Below the pieces are notes generated by a model. That model saw nothing but the letters and a program-made list of their open reading frames with translations, did no database searches and was not told where the DNA came from. Positions 6,548 to 12,937 of a DNA stretch of 18,535 nucleotides are shown here, piece by piece (the first letter of the stretch is position 1; each line of letters opens with the position of its first letter). The stretch covers positions 1 through 18,535 of the forward strand of contig CAYVFC010000151.1 of assembly GCA_964450715.1 (NCBI GenBank), read 5' to 3'. This stretch comes from CAYVFC01 sp964450715 (GTDB lineage Bacteria; Myxococcota_A; Polyangia; Polyangiales; JAFGIB01). A program made the translations under genes and the position numbers.

Positions 6548-8818
6548 CTACACCACCGCCGGAAGGATCACTCGGAAAGTCGACCCCTTCCCCACCTCGG
6601 ACTCGACGGTTATCTCACCGTCGTAGCGCTTGATGATCCCATAGCAGATGGAAAGCCCGAGCCCCGTCCCCTTGCCCGGCTGCTTGGTGGTGACGAACGG
6701 ATCGAAGAGCCGGTCCCGGATCTCTTCGGGTATGCCAGGACCGTTGTCCCGGACGGTCACCACCACCCGGTGGTCCTCCCGCTGCTCGGTCTTGATCCAG
6801 ATGTCGCCGCCCGATCCCCTGCCCTCGATGGCCTGGATGGCGTTCTTGACCAGGTTGATGAAGATCTCCTGCATCTGGATCTCCTCTATGCGCACCCGGC
6901 TCAGCCCCTCGGCGTACTCCCGGTGGATGGAAACGCTGGCCAGCAGCGCTTCCTTCTCCACAAAGGTCAACAACTCGTCCAGCGATTCGTTCACGTCCGC
7001 GGTCTCGGTCTCGGCCGCGCTCTTGCGCGAGAAGATCAGCAGACGGTGGGTGATGGCCCGGCCGCGCTTGATCTGGCGGACGATTTTCGACAGGCCGGTG
7101 CGAAGCTCCTGCACGGTCTCCTTCTCCCGGACCTCCTCGTCGTCTTCCAGCAGCTCCGAGAGAAAGCCCGCGATCTCGCCGATCACCGCCAGCGGGTTGT
7201 TGATCTCGTGCGCCACCCCGGCGGCCAAGCGCCCGACCGCGGCCAGCCGCTCGGACTGCAGCACCTGTTCCATCAGCAGGCTGCGCCGCGAGATGTCCTT
7301 GCTCATGCCCACCGTGCCGATCATCCGTCCTTGCGAATCCTTGAGCTGCGAGAGCGTGAGCGAGATGGGCAACAGGTCCCCGTTCTTGCGCACCAGGCTG
7401 GTCTGGTAGTCCCGCACCGATCCCTCGTTGATCACGCGCCTCAGCAGCATCTCCCGCTCCTCGGGGTCGCGGTAGAAGCGGCTGGCCAGGGTCCCCATCA
7501 CCTCTTCCTTCTGGTATCCGAGCGACTCCTCGGCCCCGGGGTTGAAGGAGACGACCCTGCCTTCCAGATCGGTGGTCATGATGATCACCGGCGAGTTGTT
7601 CATCACGTTCCACAGATACTCGGAGGTCTGCTTCAGATCGAGCTCGATCTCCTTCTGCTCGGACACGTCCATGGAGATGCTGCAGACCGCCTGCGCTACC
7701 CCCTGCAAATCGAGGATGGGGAACTTGACCGTGGAGAGGTAGCGGGTGTGGCCGTCCACCACGTACTGCTCCTCCAGCCGAATCTCCTTGCAGGAGCGCA
7801 GCACCTCGCGGTCGGTCTTGCGTAAAGCATCGGCTTCCTCGCGCTCGAGCAGCTCGAGATCGGTCTTGCCCAACATGGATTCCTTGGTCAACCGGTAGCG
7901 ATCGGCTGCCGCCTGGTTGAGGTCCAGGTACTGCCCTTGCACGTTCTTGACCGAGATGGCCACCGGGGCCAGCGCGGTGATCTGCCGCAGCTGGCTCTCG
8001 GCGAACGCGAGATCCTCCTCCAGCTCGATGCGCTTGGTGATGTCCCGGGTCGACTCGACGATGCCCGTTACCTTGCCGTCGGCGTCCACGATGGGCGCGG
8101 CGAGCACGGCCGCGAAGCGCAGCCCGCCCGAGTCGTCCATGAACTTGACCACCCGCGAGGCGACGCAGCCCTTGCGCAGCGCTTCCAGCGCCGGGCACCC
8201 CTCGTAATCGATCCGGCACTCGCCGCGCGAGCGCTGTTCTATCTCGTAGCACTGCTTTCCGCTGATATCCTCCATCCTCAAGTTGTTGGTCGTCAGCAAC
8301 GCGGTATTCGCGTCCTGCACCACCAGGTCGGTGTCCAGCACCAAGATCTCGTCCGGCAGGCTGTTGAAGATGCGCGACAGGCGCGCGCGCTCCGCCTCCA
8401 CCTGCTCTCTGAGCTCGGTGCGCTGCCCAATGATCGCCTGCTGCGCTCGATACAGCTCCCAGAAGAGCGAGGCGCCCAGCGGATCGACCAGGCGGATGTG
8501 GGGCGGCTTGCTGCGCTCGATGTCCGCGCGGACCTTCTCGTCGCCCGTAAGCTCGACGATCATGTGCAGATCGGGAAGCGAGAAGAACTCCCGGTAGTCG
8601 GTGGTGATGATCTCGACCCCCTGCTCGCGGGCCAGCTGCACGCCCTCGGCGTCCGGGTTCAGGTTGGCGATGCCGACTACCTTGAAGCGATAGCCGCCGA
8701 ACACCAGCGTCTCTGCCAGGCGCAGGAAGTCGGCGACGTCCTTGCCGCCGCCCACGATGGCGATGTTCAGCGGCTTGGCCGAGGGGTCGGGGCTGACTGC
8801 GGAATTGGAGCTGGACAT
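6548..8818 (-). CDS. Hybrid-input PAS sensor histidine kinase with Rossmann-like N-terminus
   Basis: This 756-residue kinase shows no membrane segment and is probably cytoplasmic. Residues 17-115 look like an NAD-type Rossmann fold: L-N-I-A-I-V-G-G-G-K at the first strand, V-V-G-I-A-N-L-N-P-D-A and a later V-E-L-T-G. Three PAS domains follow (about 142-262, 275-388 and 400-512). The first holds C190, C201, C208 and C218. The HisKA helix has the phosphoacceptor H537 in V-A-H-E-I-N-N-P-L. The ATPase domain shows the N-box (N655, N659), G1 D-N-G-P-G-I-P (691-697), F-box F-D-P-F-V-T-T-K and G2 G-K-G-T-G-L-G-L. I start at the ATG complementary to 8816-8818; the frame stays open further upstream across the response-regulator gene but that extension does not look coding. 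It would phosphorylate the response regulator encoded 35 nt upstream. Confidence 0.93.
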   Translation of the reverse strand: MSSSNSAVSPDPSAKPLNIAIVGGGKDVADFLRLAETLVFGGYRFKVVGIANLNPDAEGVQLAREQGVEIITTDYREFFSLPDLHMIVELTGDEKVRADIERSKPPHIRLVDPLGASLFWELYRAQQAIIGQRTELREQVEAERARLSRIFNSLPDEILVLDTDLVVQDANTALLTTNNLRMEDISGKQCYEIEQRSRGECRIDYEGCPALEALRKGCVASRVVKFMDDSGGLRFAAVLAAPIVDADGKVTGIVESTRDITKRIELEEDLAFAESQLRQITALAPVAISVKNVQGQYLDLNQAAADRYRLTKESMLGKTDLELLEREEADALRKTDREVLRSCKEIRLEEQYVVDGHTRYLSTVKFPILDLQGVAQAVCSISMDVSEQKEIELDLKQTSEYLWNVMNNSPVIIMTTDLEGRVVSFNPGAEESLGYQKEEVMGTLASRFYRDPEEREMLLRRVINEGSVRDYQTSLVRKNGDLLPISLTLSQLKDSQGRMIGTVGMSKDISRRSLLMEQVLQSERLAAVGRLAAGVAHEINNPLAVIGEIAGFLSELLEDDEEVREKETVQELRTGLSKIVRQIKRGRAITHRLLIFSRKSAAETETADVNESLDELLTFVEKEALLASVSIHREYAEGLSRVRIEEIQMQEIFINLVKNAIQAIEGRGSGGDIWIKTEQREDHRVVVTVRDNGPGIPEEIRDRLFDPFVTTKQPGKGTGLGLSICYGIIKRYDGEITVESEVGKGSTFRVILPAVV

Positions 8819-8853
8819 GACGGTTCGGCGGCCGCGCGGCTGACCCCCGGAGG

Positions 8854-9333
8854 TCACTCGTCGAGCTTGCGGATCCGCTCCAGCAGGTCGAGCGGGCTCA
8901 GCCCGACCGCGTTGGCCATCAGCTTCTCCAGCTCGGCCTGCTTGTCCCGGTGGCGGGCGGCCACTCCCTTGGAATAGGCATTGGTGACCGCCTGCACCAG
9001 GTCGTCGAGCTCGCAAGGCTTGAGCAGGTACTCGGTGGCTCCTGAGCGCGTGGCGCTGGCGGCCGACTGCACGGTACCGTGACCGGTCAGGATAATGATC
9101 TCTAGCTTGGGATCCCGCTCCTTCAACCGTCGCAGCAGCTCCTCGCCGTCGATACCGGGCATCTTGAGATCGAGAAGCGCCACGTCGTACCTGCGGCCCT
9201 CCGTCTCCTGCAACGCCTCGAGGGGATCGGTGAAGGAGTCGACCTGCATGTCGCGCTTCTCCAGGCGCTTCTTCATATAGCTGGTAAACTCTTCCTCGTC
9301 GTCCACGAACAGCAGTCTGATCTTCTTGGTCAT
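8854..9333 (-). CDS. Single-domain response regulator
   Basis: This 159-residue protein is a CheY-like receiver with no DNA-binding or enzymatic output domain. The acidic pocket D11-D12, the phosphoacceptor D55 in L-L-D-L-K-M-P-G, T83 in I-L-T-G-H-G and K105 in L-L-K-P are all present. The last ~35 residues form a charged helical tail. An ATG 24 nt upstream (complementary to 9355-9357) is in frame, but the ATG at 9333 has a GGGAGAG 3 nt away and begins with the usual M-T-K-K-I-R-L-L-F-V-D-D, so I prefer it. It is the first gene of an operon with the kinase. With no output domain it may act as a phospho-relay or by protein binding. Confidence 0.93.
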   Translation of the reverse strand: MTKKIRLLFVDDEEEFTSYMKKRLEKRDMQVDSFTDPLEALQETEGRRYDVALLDLKMPGIDGEELLRRLKERDPKLEIIILTGHGTVQSAASATRSGATEYLLKPCELDDLVQAVTNAYSKGVAARHRDKQAELEKLMANAVGLSPLDLLERIRKLDE

Positions 9334-9336
9334 CTT

Positions 9337-9343
9337 CTCTCCC
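9337..9343 (-). promoter_or_regulatory. Ribosome binding site fixing the response-regulator start
   Basis: On the minus strand this reads GGGAGAG, 3 nt before the ATG complementary to 9331-9333, with the GGAG core 5 nt away. It would lie inside the coding region if the alternative upstream ATG at 9357 were used, which argues for the shorter protein. Confidence 0.6.
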
Positions 9344-9352
9344 ACACCGAGC

Positions 9353-9460
9353 GACATCCCGAAATGCCTTGGCCGGACCGCGACTCGTGACTGCCGACCA
9401 GATGGCTTCGACCGTCAACGTAGATCTCTAAGGCTGGCGGCCGCGGCATTTCGGGATGTC
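9353..9460. repeat. 108-nt inverted-repeat element upstream of the response regulator
   Basis: The 16-nt arms gacatcccgaaatgcc (9353-9368) and ggcatttcgggatgtc (9445-9460) are exact reverse complements. After a 2-nt mismatch they continue with ggccg, giving 21 of 23 matching positions. The interior of about 62 nt is not self-complementary. The left arm is 20-35 nt upstream of the response-regulator ATG, so transcripts of that operon begin in or beyond the element; a TTGACG (minus strand, 9413-9418) in the middle is a possible -35. It could be a paired regulator site or a short terminal-inverted-repeat element. I saw no clear target-site duplication. Confidence 0.7.
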
Positions 9461-9507
9461 ACTCTCCGCGATCCGGCGAGTTCCTGCCGGTACGGGGTTC
9501 GGACATC

Positions 9508-9669
9508 CTATCGGCTCTCAATATAGACCGCTTTCCCCGATCTAGCATTACGAAGTGAGTAGACGCCCGGCGGAATGCTGCTGAAACGACCCTCGAATCG
9601 CAGCAGCTTCCCCGACCGAGTCTCACCCCCGAGGAAACGACCGCTCGACGCTCCTCTCCGGATTCCCGC
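9508..9669 (-). pseudogene. Apparent 3' remnant of a lost secreted-protein gene
   Basis: On the minus strand a frame bounded by a TGA (complement of 9670-9672) and a TAG (complement of 9508-9510) encodes 53 residues with no plausible start codon. It contains S-S-G-R-F-L-G-G-E-T and S-I-P-P-G-V-Y-S-L-R-N. This arrangement, a glycine-rich strand, then P-x-G-V-Y-x-L-R, then a short strand and stop, is what C-terminal sorting or FlgD-like beta domains of secreted proteins look like. No upstream part of such a gene is present: directly upstream is the hairpin element at 9691-9788. The reading is by eye and may be chance. Confidence 0.3.
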
Positions 9670-9690
9670 TCAAGCATAAAAATACACCCC

Positions 9691-9788
9691 CTGGTGCCGC
9701 GACCAGTAGATTTTGAGCGGATACCGGCGAGGATTCGGCGCCGAAGACCGCCGCAAACCGGTCAAAAATCTACTGGTCGCGGCACTAG
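9691..9788. repeat. Long hairpin-forming inverted-repeat element
   Basis: The arms tgccgcgaccagtagatttt (9695-9714) and its exact reverse complement (9765-9784) extend by a few more matching bases on each side. The interior continues as an imperfect stem and is centered on the perfect 12-nt palindrome ttcggcgccgaa (9735-9746). The whole 98 nt could fold as one long hairpin. It contains no coding sequence. Candidates are a miniature inverted-repeat element, a REP-like repeat or a structured transcript. Its arms are unlike those of the elements at 9353-9460 and 12472-12636. Confidence 0.7.
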
Positions 9789-10149
9789 TCGCTTCTGCTC
9801 GGCGCCTCCCGCAACCCTACGCGCGCCGCCAGCGCGCGCACCCGGGCCGTCGTCGGAACGGCGCGGTCGCCTGTCGGCCCGCGCGCCAGAAACCAACCCG
9901 CCGAAGCAAACGACTTACGCCATCTAATCCCTCGCCCGCGATTTACTTGCCGGCCCCCTCGTGCTAGAGGCAACCCGGCGTTTTTGGCGGCCGGTAGTGC
10001 CGAAGCTATCCCGGGCGCTGAGGGCTACGTGCCGATCAGAAGCCCGGTTAGGGTCGCCGACGCCTCCCGATGGCCGCGAACCGACGCGAACGGTAACGGA
10101 ACCTCATCGGGCTGCGACCGAGAACCACCGTGTCCGAAGGAAAAAGACG
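9789..10149. other. Non-coding stretch upstream of the CBS gene
   Basis: This 361-nt stretch has open frames but none with a believable start, ribosome binding site or recognisable protein. A GC-only hairpin gcgcgc/gcgcgc with a cgcca loop lies at 9821-9837. The CBS gene frame extends upstream through it, but that extension is arginine- and proline-rich and looks non-coding. I see no clear promoter. Confidence 0.5.
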
Positions 10150-10725
10150 ATGAGACTGGTCCTGGTCAAGGAACTGATGGTTCCTCTCGACGAATACGCG
10201 ACCGTTTCCGAAGACTCGACGCTGCTCGAGGCGATCCACACCCTGGAAGCGGTCCATGCTCGCTGCGAAGACCGCAAGTACCCGCACCGGGCAGTTCTGG
10301 CGAAGAACGCGCAGGGCAAGGTGGTGGGAAAGCTCAGCCACCTGGACGTGCTGAGCGCGCTCGAACGGCCCTACCGCGAGATCACCCAATCCAAGAGCAT
10401 GGAACGGCTCGGTTTCAGCGCTGAGTACATCCGCTCGATCGCCAACGAATACGAGAAATGGCGACAACCGATGCGCGATCTCTTTCTGCGGGCCGGGCGG
10501 ATCATTGTTCGCGATGTCATGTACACGCCAGCCGAGGGCGAGTACGTGCGCGAGGACACCTCCATAGACGAGGCCATCTACCACCTGGTGACCGAACGCC
10601 ACCAGTCGCTGCTGGTCGCCCGAGGCGACGAGGTGGTAGGGGTGCTCCGGTTGACGGACGTCTTCGACGCCATCTGCGAGTCCATCAAGCGAGCCGAGCA
10701 GAAAGCGAAATCCGAGAACGCCTAG
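10150..10725 (+). CDS. Stand-alone CBS-pair protein
   Basis: This 191-residue protein consists of two CBS motifs, about residues 4-73 and 118-175, joined by a charged helical linker. The first ends in V-V-G-K-L-S-H-L-D-V-L and the second in V-V-G-V-L-R-L-T-D-V-F, the standard end of a CBS unit. CBS pairs commonly bind adenosine nucleotides and regulate a partner. ATG 10150 has AAGGA at 10137-10141. The frame is open 63 codons further upstream, but there is no site and the sequence there is not coding-like. The SLC13-type transporter starts 111 nt downstream on the same strand, so a regulator-transporter pairing is the likely context. No enzyme or channel domain is attached. Confidence 0.88.
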   Translation: MRLVLVKELMVPLDEYATVSEDSTLLEAIHTLEAVHARCEDRKYPHRAVLAKNAQGKVVGKLSHLDVLSALERPYREITQSKSMERLGFSAEYIRSIANEYEKWRQPMRDLFLRAGRIIVRDVMYTPAEGEYVREDTSIDEAIYHLVTERHQSLLVARGDEVVGVLRLTDVFDAICESIKRAEQKAKSENA

Positions 10726-10775
10726 CGCGAGGAAACCAACTGACCCCCGTCACGCCCGACCGACCCCCCTGCCAC

Positions 10776-10806
10776 TTGACCTTTCCGGCACCTTCCATTC
10801 CATAAA
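10776..10806 (+). promoter_or_regulatory. Weak candidate promoter before the SLC13-type gene
   Basis: TTGACC (10776-10781) and CATAAA (10801-10806) are separated by 19 nt, longer than the 16-18 nt usually preferred. If used, it would transcribe the transporter independently of the CBS gene. Confidence 0.25.
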
Positions 10807-10836
10807 CGCCTTCCCGGCATCCGAGGAGACGTATAG

Positions 10837-12351
10837 ATGAGCGAAAAGCCCGTAACCGAATCCGCCCCCATCGACTGGAAGCGCCTGGCGCCCATGCTGG
10901 CCGGCGTCTTCTTCTTCCTGGTAGTCTATTACTCGCCGGCCTGGCCCGACGCCATCGATCCGGCCGGAAAGCACTTCGAGCTCAGCCGCGAGGGCAAGGG
11001 CGCGCTGGCCATCTTCCTGCTGGCCGGCACCTGGTGGGTCTTCGAGGTGGTGCCCATCGGCGTGACCAGCCTGGTGATCGGCATCCTGCAGGTGCTCTTC
11101 CTGGTCCGCCCGGCGACCAAGGCCTTCAAGGACTTCATGGACCCGTCGGTCATGTTCATCTTCGCCTCCATCGTCATCGGCATGGTCTTCACCAAGACCG
11201 GCCTGACCAAGAGGCTCGCCTACAAGATGCTGGACATCGTGGGCGAGAGAACCAGCATGATCATGCTGGGCTGCTTCGTGGTGACCGCGGCGCTGACCCA
11301 CATTATGGCCCACACCGCGGTGGCCGCCACCATCTACCCGCTACTGCTCGCCATCTACAGCCTCTACGGCGAGCAGGACAAGCCCACCAAGTTCGGCAAG
11401 GCGCTGTTCATGGGCATGGCCTACGTGGCCGGCGCGGGCAGCATCGTCACCCTGCTGGGCGCCGCCCGCGGCGCGGTGGCCCTGGGCTTCTACACCGAAA
11501 TCGTGAAGCAGGACGTGACCTTCTTCGGGCTGACTTACTACATGTTCCCCATGGGCTGGTTGATGACCTTCATCCTCTGGGGCTTCTTCATGTTCTTCTT
11601 CAAGCCCGAGCGAGACCGCATCCCGGGTTTGCGCGAGAAGGCCCGCCGCCTGAACGCCGAGCTCGGCTCCATCACCCGCAAGGAGATCACCGCTGCGGTG
11701 CTGGTCTTCGGCGTGATCGCCGTGCTCTCGGCCCGCTCCTTCGTGCCGGAGCTCAAGGCCATCGACAAGACCGCCATCATCCTCATCACCACAGTGGCCT
11801 TTTACATCGTGCGCATCCTGGACGTGAACGATCTCGAGCAGGTGCCCTGGAACATCATCCTGCTATTCGGCGGAGCGATGAGCATCGGCTTCTGCCTCTG
11901 GGAGACCGGCGCGGCCGAGTGGATGGCCATCAACTGGCTGGTCATGTTCCGGGAGACCGGCTGGTTCGTCTTCGTGATCGGCATCTCCTTTTTTGTTCTG
12001 ATGATGACCAACTTCATCATGAACGTAGCGGCCATCGCCATATCGTTGCCGGTGGCCCTGGTCATCGCGCCCTACCTGGGCGTGGCGCCCGAGATCATCC
12101 TCTACTCCTCTCTGACCGTGGCCGGGATGCCCTTCCTGCTGCTGGTGGGCGCGGCCCCCAACGCCATCGCCTACGACTCCAAGCAGTTCACCAGCGGCGA
12201 GTTCTTCCTCTACGGAATACCGGCCAGCGTGATCCTGCTGATCGTGGTAGGCATCTTCGCCGCCGTGGTCTGGCCGGTGATGGGGATGCCGGTGACGCTG
12301 CCCGCGGAGGCGGCGCCCGCCGCAGCGGCAGCGGCCGCGGCCGCGCCCTGA
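10837..12351 (+). CDS. SLC13/DASS-type anion transporter
   Basis: This 504-residue inner-membrane protein has 11 or more hydrophobic segments and the two-repeat plan of divalent-anion:sodium symporters. The family region W-N-I-I-L-L-F-G-G-A-M-S-I-G lies at 338-351 and G-A-A-P-N-A-I-A-Y at 438-446. The two SNT sodium-site motifs of the family appear as A-H-T (158-160) and M-N-V (395-397), each followed seven residues later by a proline, so both are altered. GAGGAG at 10823-10828 supports ATG 10837. The C-terminus is an alanine run. It follows a CBS-pair gene. Substrates of the family include dicarboxylates, sulfate and phosphate; the sequence does not decide between these. Confidence 0.88.
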   Translation: MSEKPVTESAPIDWKRLAPMLAGVFFFLVVYYSPAWPDAIDPAGKHFELSREGKGALAIFLLAGTWWVFEVVPIGVTSLVIGILQVLFLVRPATKAFKDFMDPSVMFIFASIVIGMVFTKTGLTKRLAYKMLDIVGERTSMIMLGCFVVTAALTHIMAHTAVAATIYPLLLAIYSLYGEQDKPTKFGKALFMGMAYVAGAGSIVTLLGAARGAVALGFYTEIVKQDVTFFGLTYYMFPMGWLMTFILWGFFMFFFKPERDRIPGLREKARRLNAELGSITRKEITAAVLVFGVIAVLSARSFVPELKAIDKTAIILITTVAFYIVRILDVNDLEQVPWNIILLFGGAMSIGFCLWETGAAEWMAINWLVMFRETGWFVFVIGISFFVLMMTNFIMNVAAIAISLPVALVIAPYLGVAPEIILYSSLTVAGMPFLLLVGAAPNAIAYDSKQFTSGEFFLYGIPASVILLIVVGIFAAVVWPVMGMPVTLPAEAAPAAAAAAAAAP

Positions 12352-12471
12352 GTCGTTGCGCGATCGCATTTTCTGCCTGGATGCATCCTTCGCCCCGTAG
12401 GGGAGGGGCTTGCTTCCTCCCGCCCGTTACACAATCCATCTTTCGTCCCGCGGGGGCGCGGTCCCGTTTTC
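12352..12471. other. Non-coding stretch after the SLC13-type gene
   Basis: These 120 nt have no believable frame. A CCCC-GTA-GGGG hairpin near 12392-12403, followed by a GC-rich then T-containing stretch, may be a weak terminator; no strong T-run follows. Confidence 0.3.
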
Positions 12472-12636
12472 TAGAGCCGGTCTCATAAACGCTTTTAGTC
12501 GGATCTCGGAGCGCGACGGCCCCAGATGCTAGGCGCGACGACGAGGAATAGCACCGCTATTTCGAGGAGGAGCAACGACGCAGATGGGGCCGTCCCGCCC
12601 GAGAGGCGGCTGCAAGCGTTTATGAGACCGGCTCTA
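12472..12636. repeat. 165-nt quasi-palindromic dispersed element (copy 1)
   Basis: The 23-nt ends, beginning agagccggtctcataaac, are exact reverse complements (12472-12494 and 12614-12636). The interior is also partly self-complementary: acggccccagatg (about 12515-12527) faces cagatggggccgt near 12581-12593, and aatagc/gctatt pair around the center at 12546-12562. A homologous piece is found at 18461-18535, so this is a repeat family. It contains no coding region. A short non-coding mobile or recombination-related repeat is most likely. Confidence 0.8.
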
Positions 12637-12779
12637 ACTGGATATGGCCTCGAAACGCCGGGCAACCCACGCAATCCCCGATCGGCCACAAGTGGCTCAA
12701 AAAGACACCCTGATGACGCGAAAAGCAAGTCCGCTGGCGGAAAAGGATAATCGAGAGCCGTGGTATGACTTTTTAATCG

Positions 12780-12815
12780 CGGTAGCGACGAAATTTTATT
12801 CTCGTATCGCTACCG
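12780..12815. promoter_or_regulatory. Hairpin or operator in AT-rich leader of the lipase gene
   Basis: The arms cggtagcga (12780-12788) and tcgctaccg (12807-12815) are exact reverse complements around an 18-nt AT-rich loop, and the pairing can continue a few bases with a bulge. It is about 120 nt upstream of the hydrolase start. It may be an operator or an mRNA leader structure. Confidence 0.4.
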
Positions 12816-12924
12816 AATGGGGCTAGTTAACGCCATTTACCTGTATTATAAGGTGGGTAGGAGTAGTCTAGAGTGACCGGCGCATCGTACGGCGCGGCCG
12901 GGCGCCGACTTTCGATCCGTAACC

Positions 12925-12932
12925 AAAGGAGG
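12925..12932 (+). promoter_or_regulatory. Strong Shine-Dalgarno site fixing a TTG start
   Basis: AAAGGAGG, continuing as GT, lies 5 nt before the TTG at 12938. No ATG or GTG is available at this spacing, so the unusual start codon is well supported. Confidence 0.75.
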
Positions 12933-12937
12933 TTCCC

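Larger units (their letters stand above)
12637..12937. other. Non-coding stretch upstream of the lipase gene, with an AT-rich patch
   Basis: No convincing gene is visible in these 301 nt. A 60-codon frame at 12644-12826 has no ribosome binding site. The stretch at about 12765-12852 is clearly richer in A and T than its surroundings and holds a hairpin at 12780-12815. A TATTAT at 12844-12849 could be a -10 element for the hydrolase gene, but no -35 is at the right spacing. Confidence 0.45.

Noticed and set aside
6615..8252. A 545-codon minus-strand frame inside the histidine kinase
   Set aside because: It is another frame of the kinase, which has clear H, N, G1, F and G2 motifs in its own frame.
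9353..9788. The two inverted repeats as ends of one IS element
   Set aside because: The ends of the two repeats are different sequences, and no transposase-like frame lies between them.
9694..9927. Small arginine-rich frames starting in the 9691-9788 hairpin
   Set aside because: They begin within the inverted-repeat element, have no ribosome site and do not resemble proteins.
11034..12488. A 484-codon plus-strand frame overlapping the SLC13-type gene
   Set aside because: It is in another frame of the transporter gene, rich in R, H and G, has no transmembrane pattern and crosses into the repeat region.
12644..12826. 60-codon frame upstream of the lipase
   Set aside because: It has no ribosome binding site, its end lies in the AT-rich hairpin, and nothing in the residues suggests a protein family; a small real gene is not excluded.
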